Assembly (NCBI GenBank): GCA_963720885.1
Contig: CAVRGW010000004.1
Coordinates: 1-64,000, forward strand
Source of the DNA: DATLLN01 sp963720885
GTDB lineage: Bacteria > Actinomycetota > Thermoleophilia > Gaiellales > JAICJC01
Length of the DNA stretch: 64,000 bases
Direction of reading: 5' to 3'
Position numbers and translations under genes: made by a program. The notes below the pieces were generated by a model. That model was not told the DNA's origin. It saw only the letters and a program-made list of their open reading frames with translations, and did no database searches. Position 1 is the stretch's first letter. Every line of letters starts with the position of its first letter. Below, in pieces: positions 12,278 through 20,865 of this stretch.

Positions 12278-13227
12278 ATGGAGATGCGACGCTTGGGAGC
12301 CGAGGGGCCCGAGGTCTCGGTCGTCGGCTACGGGGCCTGGGAGGCGGGCGGCAACCACTGGGGCGCCAACACCTCCGAGGCCGAGGTGGTCGCGGCGATC
12401 CACGCCGGGCTGGACGCCGGGATGACCTGGGTCGACACCGCGGAGGTGTACGGCGACGGCGTGTCCGAGCGGATCGTCGGCCGGGCGCTGGCAGGGCGCG
12501 ACGACGTGCTGGTGTTCACCAAGGTCGCGCCCGACGAGGGCAGCGGCATTCGCCCGGACGAGATCGCGCGGGCGATCGACGCCTCGCTGCAGCGGCTCGG
12601 CCGCGATCAGTCGACCTCTACCAGGTGCACTGGCCCGATGACGACGTGCCGCTGGAGGAGTCGTGGGGGGCGATGGCCGAGGTGGTCGCCGCCGGCAAGG
12701 CGCGCCACATCGGCGTCTCCAACTTCGACCGTGGGCGGATCGAGCGGTGCCACGCGATCCACCCGGTGGCCAGCGTCCAGAACGAGTTCTCGCTACTCGA
12801 GCAGGACGACCGCGAGTCGCTGCTGCCCTGGCTGGCCGGGCAAGGCATCGGCTACCTGGCATACGCGCCGCTGGCCAGCGGGCGGCTGAGCGGGGCGATG
12901 CATCCGAGGCACGGGTTCGGCGAGGACGACTGGCGAAGCGGGCGCGGGTCGTTCGCGTCGTGGCGTGACGAGGGCGAGGAGTGGGCGTTCGACCCGGGAC
13001 CGCTGACGGCGGCGCTCGACCGCGTCGACGCGATGCGGCCGATCGCCCAGCGCCTGGGGGTGCCGGTGCCGACGCTCGCGCTGCGCTGGGCGCTCGAGCA
13101 GCCGGGCGTGACTGCCGCGATCGCCGGCAGCCGCAACGCCGACCACACGGCGGGGAACGCCGCGGCCGGACTGATCTCGCTCGACGCCGGCGTGCTCGGC
13201 GAGCTGGACGGGCTGTTCAGCCGATGA
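12278..13227 (+). pseudogene. Aldo/keto reductase, frameshifted
   Basis: About 316 residues, NADPH-dependent carbonyl reductase family. Active-site Asp and Tyr are in DTAEVYGDG, Lys in VLVFTKVAP, His in YQVHWPDDD, and the cofactor-binding region in TAAIAGSRNADH. After LQRLGRDQ (base ~12610) a base is missing: the next frame reads VDLYQVHW only if one G is restored (CAG-TCGAC for CAG-GTCGAC). The rest is intact to TGA 13227, overlapping the convergent M24 gene by 11 bases. Substrate unknown. Confidence 0.78.
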
Positions 13228-14396
13228 CCGTCAGGCCGCGTGGGCGGCCGGACAGGATCTCGATCCCGCCCTCGGTCATCAGCAGCGTCTCCATGTAGCT
13301 CGCCGTGAACCGGCCCTCACGGCCGAACAGGATGTTCTCGTAGTTGGTGACGTAGCCCGGCTCCCACGTGAACTGCTCGAACGCGTCGTTCGACAGGTAC
13401 GTGTGGCCGACCCAGTTGGGCGGCACCGAGATGCCCAGCGCGTAGCCGCCGACCCACCACACCTGCTCGCGGGGGAAGCGCGAGAACACGTACTCCTCGG
13501 CGATCCGCTGGGCGACGTCGAGCGGGTCGCCGGGCTGCACCGCCGCCTGCACCTCGAGCACGCTGCCGCCGGTCACCTCGAGGATCTTCGCGGCATCCTC
13601 GTTCGGCACGCCGATCGCGAACGTCCGGCAGAGGTCGGCGTGGTAGCGGTCGACGACGCCGCATGCGTCGACGTACATGACGTCACCGCGCTCGACCGGC
13701 CGCCGGCCGGGGGCTGCCGTGCGTGCGGGCCCAGACGTCGGGGCCGGCCGAGACCATCGTCCGGATGGCCGCGGGCTCGCCGCCGCAGCTCGGCCATCAG
13801 CCCGTCCAGCCGGGATGCGATCTGCAGCTCGGTCATCCCCGGGCGGACCTCGCCGGGCAGCGCGGCGAAGGCGGCGTCGACGATCTCCCCGGCCCGCCGC
13901 ACGCGCTCGAGCTCCGCCGGCGACTTGACCAGGCGCACACGGTCGACCGTCCAGTCGCCCGTCGACGACGCGCGCACCGGTCGCTGAGATCGCCTCGGCC
14001 ACCTCGTCCACGCAGCGGCGCGCCGGGGCTCTGCGTCCAGCACTCGATCCCGACCGAGCCGCTCGCCCAGCCGCGCTCCTGGATCGCGCCGGCGACCGTC
14101 GCGACGGCGTCGTCGTATCGGTAGAACACGGCCTCGTCGAAGTGCGCCGAGATGCCGACCAGGTGCTCGTGGCGCTCGTAGTCCAGGAAGACGATGCGCT
14201 CGTCCTCGCGGTGGACGAGCACGCCCAGCGGCGCCCGCGGCGGGTACCAGATCGACTCGAAGCCGGTCAGGTAGCAGAGGTTGGACGGGCTCATCACGTA
14301 GAGCACGTCGATGTCGCGGCGCGCCATCTCCTCGCGAACGCGTCGCGCGCGGTCGCGGTACTCCTCGATCGGGAACGGGAGGTTTGCGGCGGACAT
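13217..14396 (-). pseudogene. M24 metallopeptidase/creatinase-like (Xaa-Pro dipeptidase, DoeA type), four frameshifts
   Basis: About 392 residues after repair. The N-terminal creatinase domain (VLYVMSPSNLCYLTGFESIWY) is followed by the pita-bread domain with YVDACGVVDRYHADLCRTFAIG holding the metal Asp pair. Reading is continuous only with one extra base each near 14015, 13958-13960 (GGG for GG), about 13780, and 13709-13713 (five for four). ATG 14396 is supported by a TATGGT box 8 nt upstream. Relatives hydrolyse creatine, ectoine derivatives or X-Pro dipeptides. Creatinase would yield sarcosine, which suits the window, but this is only context. Confidence 0.72.
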
Positions 14397-14409
14397 CGGT
14401 CGGTACCAT

Positions 14410-15510
14410 ATGCGCATCGGAACCCTCGCGCGCACCGACTCCTGGCTGGTCATCGACGACGTCGCCGGCGACCCGTTCGCACAGCTCGAGGACTTCCTGA
14501 CGCGGCACGGCTTCGGCGTCTGGGACGAGCCCTTCGTGCCCGCCGCGGATGGGCTGGTCGCCGACCTGTTCCTCGGCTACCGGCTGGCCTCGGCGCTGCC
14601 CGGGGTCACCGAGCCGCAGCCGCCCGAACCGTGTCCGCTGCCCGCGCTGGCCTGCCGCGTGCGGCCCGCGGAGGGCCAGCGCCGCGCGGTTCCCGGCCGG
14701 TTCACGACCGGCCGGTTCGAGCCCACGTGGACGGCCGCGCAGCACCGCGCCGCGATCGAGGCGGTGCGCGAGGCGATCGCGCGTGGTGATGTCTACCAGG
14801 CCAACATCGTCCAGCACCTGTCGGCGCCGTTCGGCGGGGAGTTGCGGCCGTCGAGGCCGCCCTCGCGCCGCTCGGCGCCGAGCACGGCGGCGCGATGCAC
14901 GGCGACGGCTGGTCGATCGTGTCGGCGACGCCCGAGCTCTTCCTGCGCCGCCGCGGAGACGTGGTCGAGACGATGCCGATCAAGGGCACGCGCCCTGCGT
15001 CCAGCACCGAGCGGATCGCCGATGATCCCAAGGACCGCGCGGAGCACGTGATGATCGTCGACCTCGAGCGGAACGACCTGGCCCGGGTCTGCGTGCCGCA
15101 CAGCGTGCACGTTCCCCGATCTGCTGGTCGAGCGACCGATGGCCGGCGTCCGCCACCTGGTGTCCCGCGTGCAGGGCCGGCTGCGGCTGGCCGTGGGCCT
15201 GGGCGAACTGCTCCGCGCCACCTTCCCGGGCGGCTCGATCACCGGCGCGCCCAAGGTGTCGGCGATCAACCACATCGCCCGCCTCGAGCCGGTCGGCCGC
15301 GGCGCCTCGATGGGCGCGCTGGGCCGGATCTACCCGAACGGGGACATCGACCTGGGCCTGACGATCCGCACCTTCGCGGTCGCCGGCGATCGCATCCACC
15401 TGTGGGTCGGCGGCGGCATCGTCTGGGACTCCGTTCCGGCGGCGGAGGTGGAGGAGTCGCTGGTCAAGGCCCGGCCGCTCCTGTCGCTGCTAGGCTCGCC
15501 GCATGACTGA
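14410..15510 (+). pseudogene. pabB: Chorismate-binding enzyme (aminodeoxychorismate synthase component I / PabB-like), two compensating frameshifts
   Basis: About 366 residues after repair. It carries the chorismate-enzyme signature: RGDVYQANIVQHL, PELFLRR, MPIKGTRP, VDLERNDLARV, FPGGSITGAPKVSAI and GGGIVWDS. A missing base near 14843 (TTGCGG for TTGGCGG restores ELAAVEAALAPLG) and an extra C at 15114-15117 restore one frame. PabB makes 4-amino-4-deoxychorismate for folate; TrpE is the alternative, but the short N-terminus favours PabB. A folate role would suit the C1 theme. It shares a short divergent region with the M24 gene. Confidence 0.75.
15491..15496 (+). promoter_or_regulatory. -10 box (TAGGCT) before the cupin gene
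   Basis: TAGGCT ends 6 nt before ATG 15503 although it lies inside the end of pabB. The cupin could therefore also be transcribed on its own from a leaderless start. Confidence 0.3.
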
Positions 15511-15859
15511 CTACACCGTTGTCGATGCCGGTGACGTCGAGGCGATGCGGGGCGCGTTTCGCAAGATGCGCCTGGCGCTCGGCACCAACGCCTTCGGCAT
15601 CAACCAGATCGAGCTGCCCGCCGGCGTCTCCGGCCCCGAGCACGACGAGGAGGACACCACCCACGAGGAGGTGTACGTCGTTCTGGCCGGCAGTGGGACG
15701 CTGAGCGTCGGGGACGAGGACGTCCCGCTCGAGCCAGGGCGCTACGTGCGGGTCGGCCCGTCGGTGTCGCGGCAGATGACCGCCGGCGACGGCGGCATGA
15801 CGTTCATCGCGGTGGGCGCGCCGGCAGCCGTCGAATGGACGGGTCGGCCAACGCTGTAG
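15503..15859 (+). CDS. Small cupin domain protein
   Basis: 118 residues forming one cupin barrel. Metal-type motif 1 reads GPEHDEEDTTHEEVYVVLAGSG and motif 2 lies in PLEPGRYVRVGPSVSRQM, where His is replaced, so metal binding may be incomplete. The ATG overlaps the pabB stop by eight bases. Function unknown. It is followed at once by a perfect 58-base palindrome that separates it from the convergent phosphotransferase gene. Confidence 0.75.
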   Translation: MTDYTVVDAGDVEAMRGAFRKMRLALGTNAFGINQIELPAGVSGPEHDEEDTTHEEVYVVLAGSGTLSVGDEDVPLEPGRYVRVGPSVSRQMTAGDGGMTFIAVGAPAAVEWTGRPTL

Positions 15860-15860
15860 G

Positions 15861-15918
15861 TGTGCCAGGGGGTCAGGATCCTTGGCACATGTGCCAAGGA
15901 TCCTGACCCCCTGGCACA
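15861..15918. terminator. Perfect 58-base palindrome between convergent genes (bidirectional terminator-like)
   Basis: Two 29-base arms (15861-15889 and 15890-15918) are exact reverse complements with no loop. The arm starts TGTGCCAGGGGGTCAGGATC. A near copy sits at 24931-24986. Both lie between genes that converge. The stop codon of the phosphotransferase frame (15873) is inside the left arm, so the repeat also supplies the last ~14 codons of that gene. Confidence 0.7.
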
Positions 15919-16966
15919 ACCCGCCCGATCCCCGCCCGTGCGCGCAGGCCGGCGTCCGACTGCCACCACTCGGCGTGGCCGAGCACGAACGTGTGCCAGG
16001 CCCAGTCGGCTTTGTCGCGGTCGGCCTCGACGCCCCAGTAGTAGTCGAGGAACGAGATGCCGTACTCGAACTGGCAGCAGGCAAGCACATCGGCGAAGGC
16101 CGCCCGCTCGGCCGGCGACAGCGGGCGCACCTCGTCGTAGGCACCGAGCAGTGCGGCCGCGTGGTCGAGGTCGTAGGCGTCGTCCTCGCCCTCCGAGATG
16201 CGGTTCCAGAAGAAGCAGTTGCGCTCGACGGCGGTCGCCAGATCCAGCAAGCTCGGCCCATGGTCGGCCTGATGGAAGTCGATGATGCCGCTGATCCGGT
16301 CGCCCTCGAAGAACAGGTTGTTGGTCTGCCAGTCGCCGTGCAGGCCCGTGCGCGGCAGTCCGGCAGGCCAGGCCGAAGCCGCCGGAAGGCGTCGCCGTAG
16401 GCCCGCTCGACCGGCGCGCGCCAGTCGAGCCCGGCCAGGTAGTCGGCCACCGCTGGGCGGGCGTCCGCCAGCTCGGCGACGGCGTCCGCCGGCTCCATCC
16501 GCACGAGGTCGAGCTGCACCACGAACCCGGTCTGCGGCTGCGGCCTCGCAGGCACGAAGTCGACGGCGGCGTCGTGCAGGCGGGCCAGCACCGCGCCGGC
16601 CTCGGCTGCGTGGGCGGCGGAGCGGAACGGCTCCCACGTGTCTGTGCCGGCGTACACGTCGTCTCCCTGGGCGACGTCGGCGATCTCGTACCAGAGCCCG
16701 TCCATCTCGACCATCCGCCGGACGCGCACGGCGGGGATCCCGGCGTCCGCCAGGTGGTTGGTCAGCCGGTGTTGCCAGCGCAGCTCGTCGGCGCCGCGGC
16801 CCATCGGCGGCTGCCGTTTGAGGATCGCCTCGCCGCCCTCCCACCGGCAGTGGGCGACGGCGAACAGCCAGCGCAGGTGGGCCTTGACGATCTCGACCGG
16901 GCGTCCGAACACCCGGGCGGCCTCCCCCGGCTCGATCGGCCCCCAGTAGCGATCGGTCACCCCCAT
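15873..16966 (-). pseudogene. Aminoglycoside phosphotransferase/choline kinase-like (APH) protein, frameshifted
   Basis: About 364 residues. The kinase-like fold shows GGEAILKRQPP (nucleotide Lys), TGLHGDWQTNNLFFEG (Brenner HxDxxxxN motif with catalytic Asp and Asn) and IIDFHQADHGPSLLDLA (metal DxD-like). One base is missing near 16365-16372, between RRLRPG and GLPRTGLHGDW. Members phosphorylate hydroxyls of aminoglycosides, choline, homoserine or sugars; this one cannot be assigned. ATG 16966 overlaps the stop of the histidine phosphatase gene by 10 bases. Its C-terminal tail runs into the 58-base palindrome. Confidence 0.75.
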
Positions 16967-17487
16967 GCGTACTCCCAGCCCTCGCGCCAGGCGAAGGGTG
17001 CGTCGACCAGCTCTTCGAGCGGCCGGCCCTCGATCAGGTGGTCGAGCGCCCAGCGCGTGGCCGAGTGCCCGATCAGCAGCACCCGCCTGCCGTGGCGGCC
17101 TTCGCGGAGCTCCGCGAGCAGCGGTTCCACCTGCCGGCATACGTCGCGGTAGCTCTGCCCGCCGGGGAACGGCTCGTCGATGTGCGCGGCGCGCTCGCCC
17201 TCCAGCCGGGCCACGGGCATGCCGTTCCACTCGCCGTAGTCGCACTCGCGCAGCCGCCGGTCGCGGCGGACGGCGAGGCCGGAGCCGACGAAGGCGATCT
17301 GGGCGGTCTCCACCGCGCGCGCCAGGTCGGAGACGAGCACGGTGTCGAGCGCGTCGCACCGCCGCCGCTCGCCGAGCAGCCGCGCCTGCTCGCGCCCGGC
17401 CGCCGACAGCTCACCGCCGAGCCAACCGGTGGCGACGCCGGCCTCGTTGTCCGTGCTGATCGAGTGGGTCTCGAAGACGATGTCCAT
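16957..17487 (-). CDS. Histidine phosphatase superfamily protein with altered RHG motif
   Basis: 176 residues of the phosphoglycerate-mutase-like fold. The usual catalytic RHG near the N-terminus reads ETHSIS, so His is kept but Arg becomes Thr and Gly becomes Ser. The second His is in LLIGHSATRW, and RECDYGEWNGM matches the E-x-x-x-G-x-W region. Loss of the phosphate-binding Arg may alter activity. It overlaps the APH gene, suggesting a two-gene operon. Substrate unknown. Confidence 0.8.
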   Translation of the reverse strand: MDIVFETHSISTDNEAGVATGWLGGELSAAGREQARLLGERRRCDALDTVLVSDLARAVETAQIAFVGSGLAVRRDRRLRECDYGEWNGMPVARLEGERAAHIDEPFPGGQSYRDVCRQVEPLLAELREGRHGRRVLLIGHSATRWALDHLIEGRPLEELVDAPFAWREGWEYAWG

Positions 17488-17506
17488 CGGGCCTGGACGA
17501 GCTTTG

Positions 17507-17512
17507 TACCAT
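17507..17512 (+). promoter_or_regulatory. -10 box (TACCAT) before the sulfurtransferase
   Basis: TACCAT ends 7 nt before GTG 17520; no Shine-Dalgarno is visible, so a leaderless start is likely. Confidence 0.45.
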
Positions 17513-17519
17513 TCGCGCC

Positions 17520-18359
17520 GTGATCGGCCCGCTCGTTCCGGTGGAGTGGCTCGCCAGGCACCACGACGCGGTGCGTGTTCTCGACGTCCGCGGCGAGGTG
17601 GTCGACGGCGAGCCTCGCTACCGGGCGTACCCCGAGCGCTACCAGTCCGGCCATCTGCCCGGTGCGGTGTTCGTCGACTGGCGCCACGACTTCACCGACC
17701 GCTCGGCGACGGTGCCGGTGACGGTCGCCGGGCCGAGTGGGTTCGCGGCGGAGGCGACCCGGCTGGGCATCGGTGCGACGACGACGGTGGTGGCGTACGA
17801 CGACTACCGCAACGTGCTCGCCGGCCGCATCGTGTGGGTGCTGCGCAGCTACGGCCACCAGGCCGCGTTCGTGCTCGACGGCGGGCTGGGCGCCTGGCTG
17901 GCGGCCGGGCTGCCGCTGGAGCCTGGCGGGATCGTGCCCGAGCCGGCGGTGCCGCCGCATCCCGTGCCGGTCCGCCTGGAGGGGCTGGTCGACCTGGACG
18001 GCATGCGCCGAGCGATCGACCTGGGCGCGCAGGTGGTGGACGCCCGTAAGGAGGTCGAGTACGCCGGCGGCGAGACGCACGCGCGCCGCGCCGGCCACAT
18101 CCCGGGCGCGCTGAACGTGCCGCACCGCTCGCTGCTGGCCGAGGACGGGACGTTCCTGGAGCCCGATCAGCTGCGGGCGCGGCTGCGCGCCGCGGGCGTC
18201 GACCTCGACCGGCCCATCGTGGCGTACTGCAACGGCGGGGTCTCGGCGACGGCGGTCGCACATGCCGTCGAGCTGGCCGGCGCACCCCGTCCCGCCGTCT
18301 ACGACGGGTCGTGGAACGAGTGGGGGAACCGTGACGACACGCCCGCCGAGATGGGATGA
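17520..18359 (+). CDS. Sulfurtransferase (thiosulfate/3-mercaptopyruvate type), two rhodanese domains
   Basis: 279 residues in tandem rhodanese domains. The N-terminal, inactive domain has Asp where Cys would be (VVAYDDYRNVLAGR). The C-terminal domain holds the catalytic Cys in VAYCNGGVSATAVAHA. It transfers sulfane sulfur from thiosulfate or 3-mercaptopyruvate to a thiol or cyanide. CNGGVSA is closer to the thiosulfate type (CRxGxT/S) than to the mercaptopyruvate CG[S/T]GVT type, but specificity is not certain. GTG 17520 fits a leaderless start. Confidence 0.88.
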   Translation: MIGPLVPVEWLARHHDAVRVLDVRGEVVDGEPRYRAYPERYQSGHLPGAVFVDWRHDFTDRSATVPVTVAGPSGFAAEATRLGIGATTTVVAYDDYRNVLAGRIVWVLRSYGHQAAFVLDGGLGAWLAAGLPLEPGGIVPEPAVPPHPVPVRLEGLVDLDGMRRAIDLGAQVVDARKEVEYAGGETHARRAGHIPGALNVPHRSLLAEDGTFLEPDQLRARLRAAGVDLDRPIVAYCNGGVSATAVAHAVELAGAPRPAVYDGSWNEWGNRDDTPAEMG

Positions 18360-18453
18360 TCGGCATGTCCGCCGACATGCGCGGACCGGGTCGCATATGT
18401 GGCATTCCACCATTGCCGGTCCCGGTATTTCCGACGTAGCCTGTGCTACGCCG

Positions 18454-18475
18454 GGAGAAACGTGTCCGTTTCTCC
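18454..18475 (+). promoter_or_regulatory. Hairpin in the leader of the glnT-glx operon
   Basis: GGAGAAACG, a TGTC loop, then CGTTTCTCC form a perfect 9-bp stem 35 bases before GTG 18510. It has no T-tract, so it is more likely an operator or an mRNA leader structure than a terminator. The other ~120 bases between 18360 and 18482 hold no gene. Confidence 0.4.
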
Positions 18476-18498
18476 ACCCTGAATGGCGTGGACGACCA

Positions 18499-18504
18499 AG
18501 GAGG
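18499..18504 (+). promoter_or_regulatory. Ribosome binding site deciding the glnT start
   Basis: AGGAGG, inside AAGGAGGAG, lies 5 bases before GTG 18510. The upstream ATG 18483 has no such site, so GTG 18510 is preferred. Confidence 0.6.
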
Positions 18505-18509
18505 AGTTC

Positions 18510-19907
18510 GTGGCGACCGACCTCGAGCGGTTTGTTGAGACCGACGGCCGAGAGGATCTGATCAAGGACGTGCGCCGGCGCATCGACGCCGAGGGCATCA
18601 CCTACATCTACTACCAGTTCATCTCGGTCACGGGCCGCATCATGGGCAAGGGCGTCCCGTCCACGCACTGGGAGAGCATGGCCCGCAAGGGCTTCCAGCT
18701 GGTGTACGGCTCGACGGCCAACCTGTTCGTCGACCGGCACGGCGAGTACATCGGCTACGGGCCGGAGGCCTGGGAGCTGGTCGGCATGCCCGAGCCGGAC
18801 ACCTTCCAGCCGCTGCCCTGGGATCCGAAGATCGCCCGCGTCTGGTGCACCTGCTTCCGCGGCCGCGAGGACGAGAAGGACGGCGGCTCGTTCCTCACCT
18901 CCGACTGCCGCGGCAACCTGAAGCGGATCCAGGCGGAGTTCGAGGACCGCACGGGCATGCACCTCCGCGCAGGCACCGAGCCCGAGATGATGTGGCTCAA
19001 GCTGAAGCCGGACGGCACGCCCGATGTCGAGGGCGTGACCAAGCCCTACTGCTATCACATCGATCAGTTCTCCGAGCTGCAGCCGATCATCCACAAGGTC
19101 ATCGAGTACGGCCAGAAGATGGGCCTCGACATGATCCAGGGCGACCACGAGGACGCGCCCGGCCAGATCGAGCTGAACTTCAACTTCGACCGCGCCGAGC
19201 AGACCGCCGACAACCTGTCGACGTTCCGCCAGATCTGCAAGCAGGTCGGCCGCGAGATGGGCGCGTTCCCGTGCTTCATGCCGAAGCCGTTCATGGGCGT
19301 CTCGGCCAACGGCTGCCACCACAACATCTCGCTGTGGAAGGGCGACGAGAACACGTTCATGCCCGAGGGCGAGGATCAGCGCAAGCCGAGCCAGATCGGC
19401 CTCTACTCGATCGGCGGCGTGCTCGAGCACCTGGGCGCGCTGACGGCGGTGACGGCATCGACCGTCAACTCGTACCGCCGGCTGTGGGACACCGGCTTCT
19501 GGGCGCCGGTCTTCGCCGACTGGGGCTTCCAGAACCGGACGACGGCGCTGCGCGTGTCGGCGCCGGGCCGGTTCGAGTACCGGTCGGTCGATTCCGCGGT
19601 CAACCCGTACCTGTCGCTCGCCGCGCTGATCAAGGCGATGGACGACGGCATCAACCGCAAGGTCGATCCGGGCGAGCCCGAGGAGCGCAATATCTACGAG
19701 GCGATGGAGGCCGGCAAGGACGTCAAGAAGATCCCGATGACGTTCGGCGACGCCCTCGACGCGCTCGACGCGGACGAGGTGATCCAGTCGGCCCTGCCGG
19801 ACGAGATGTTCAAGGTCTTCCGTCACTACAAGCGCGACGAGTGGGAGCGGTACTGCGCGCAGGTCAGTGACTGGGACGTCAACGAGTACCTGGACGTGCT
19901 GCCCTAG
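18510..19907 (+). CDS. glnT: Glutamine synthetase-like ligase, GlnT type (possible gamma-glutamylmethylamide synthetase)
   Basis: 465 residues of the glutamine-synthetase fold: N-terminal beta-grasp (YIYYQFISVTGRIMGKGV) and catalytic domain with EPEMMW, NGCHHNISLW, STVNSYRRL and NRTTALRVSAPGRFEYRSVDSAVNPYL. It joins glutamate to ammonia or an amine using ATP. It heads an operon with GlxB/C/D-like genes, the arrangement that in methylotrophs and rhizobia accompanies N-methylglutamate synthase. It could make gamma-glutamyl amides for that enzyme. No adenylylation-site Tyr context was recognised. True glutamine synthetase cannot be excluded. Confidence 0.82.
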   Translation: MATDLERFVETDGREDLIKDVRRRIDAEGITYIYYQFISVTGRIMGKGVPSTHWESMARKGFQLVYGSTANLFVDRHGEYIGYGPEAWELVGMPEPDTFQPLPWDPKIARVWCTCFRGREDEKDGGSFLTSDCRGNLKRIQAEFEDRTGMHLRAGTEPEMMWLKLKPDGTPDVEGVTKPYCYHIDQFSELQPIIHKVIEYGQKMGLDMIQGDHEDAPGQIELNFNFDRAEQTADNLSTFRQICKQVGREMGAFPCFMPKPFMGVSANGCHHNISLWKGDENTFMPEGEDQRKPSQIGLYSIGGVLEHLGALTAVTASTVNSYRRLWDTGFWAPVFADWGFQNRTTALRVSAPGRFEYRSVDSAVNPYLSLAALIKAMDDGINRKVDPGEPEERNIYEAMEAGKDVKKIPMTFGDALDALDADEVIQSALPDEMFKVFRHYKRDEWERYCAQVSDWDVNEYLDVLP

Positions 19908-19935
19908 CGGCGGCGAAGGAGGAGAGGGCACCAAG

Positions 19936-20865
19936 GTGTGCGGAATCGCAGGAATCATCTACCGCGACGGCGCGCGTGACGTCGGGCGCGACATGACCCG
20001 GATGCTTCAGTCCATGAAGCACCGGGGGCCGGACTCGACCGGCTACGCGCTGTACGGCCCCACGCAGAAGGTGGTGCTGATGCGCTACAAGCTCGCCGAC
20101 GCGAACGACCCCCGGGACTTCGACTTCTCGGAGCGCCTCGAGCGCAACAAGGCCGAGGTCGAGGCACGGCTCGCCGTGATCGGCGCGAATGTCCACGATG
20201 TGGAGCACGAGACGGACTACGCCTTCCGGGCGACCATGCGCTACGACGGCGACCTCAAGGAGCTCGCCGACTACGTCGAGGACATCCCGGGCGCCGAGGT
20301 GCTGTCGCTCGGCCACTCGCTCGAGATCATCAAGGACCTGGGCGACGCCGAGACGGTGTCCAACCAGTACCACCTGGACGACTTCTCGGGCACCCACGCC
20401 ATCGGCCACGTGCGGATGGCGACCGAGTCCGACGTCGACATCTCGGGCGCCCATCCCTACTGGGCGTACCCGTTCTCCGACGTTGCCGTGGTCCACAACG
20501 GCCAGCTGACCAACTACTTCCAGTGGCGGCGGCGGCTCGAGCGCAGCGGCCACCGGTTCCAGTCGGAGTGCGACTCCGAGGTGATCGCCGTGTACCTCGC
20601 CGAGAAGATGAGCGAGGGCATGTCGCTCGAGGAGTCCATGAACGCCAGCCTCGACGAGCTGGACGGCGTGTTCACCTACATCTGCGTGACCGACGACGCG
20701 CTGGGCGTGGCGAAGGACGAGATGGCCGCGAAGCCGCTCGTCCTGTACGAGTCTGACGATCTGGTGGCGCTGGCCTCCGAGGAGATCGCGATCCGTGCCA
20801 TCGTCGACCACGAGATCGACACGTACGACCCCTACGAGCGTGAGGTGCTGGTATGGAAGCGGTAG
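19936..20865 (+). CDS. glxB: Class II glutamine amidotransferase, GlxB / MgsA-like
   Basis: 309 residues. GTG 19936 is chosen because the next residue is the N-terminal nucleophile Cys (V-C-G-I-A-G), essential in Ntn amidotransferases, and GGAGGAGAGG lies 9 bases upstream. Other marks are MKHRGPDSTG, IGHVRMATESD and VVHNGQLTNYF. This subunit would release ammonia (or methylamine from gamma-glutamylmethylamide) from a glutamyl amide for the partner synthase. It lacks the long GltB domains, which are encoded by the two following genes. The stop overlaps the next start by 13 bases. Confidence 0.85.
   Translation: MCGIAGIIYRDGARDVGRDMTRMLQSMKHRGPDSTGYALYGPTQKVVLMRYKLADANDPRDFDFSERLERNKAEVEARLAVIGANVHDVEHETDYAFRATMRYDGDLKELADYVEDIPGAEVLSLGHSLEIIKDLGDAETVSNQYHLDDFSGTHAIGHVRMATESDVDISGAHPYWAYPFSDVAVVHNGQLTNYFQWRRRLERSGHRFQSECDSEVIAVYLAEKMSEGMSLEESMNASLDELDGVFTYICVTDDALGVAKDEMAAKPLVLYESDDLVALASEEIAIRAIVDHEIDTYDPYEREVLVWKR

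Noticed and set aside
9960..15120. Programmed ribosomal frameshifting as an explanation of the disrupted genes
   Set aside because: No slippery heptamers with a downstream structure were seen. The shifts are in unrelated genes and at G/C runs, so base errors or decay are simpler.
18483..18509. ATG 18483 as the start of the glnT-like gene
   Set aside because: It has no ribosome binding site. A strong one precedes GTG 18510, so the first nine codons are probably leader.
17073..19958. A long minus-strand frame (about 960 codons) opposite the sulfurtransferase and glnT genes
   Set aside because: Same reason: antisense shadow. Its last part reads the histidine phosphatase in a wrong frame.
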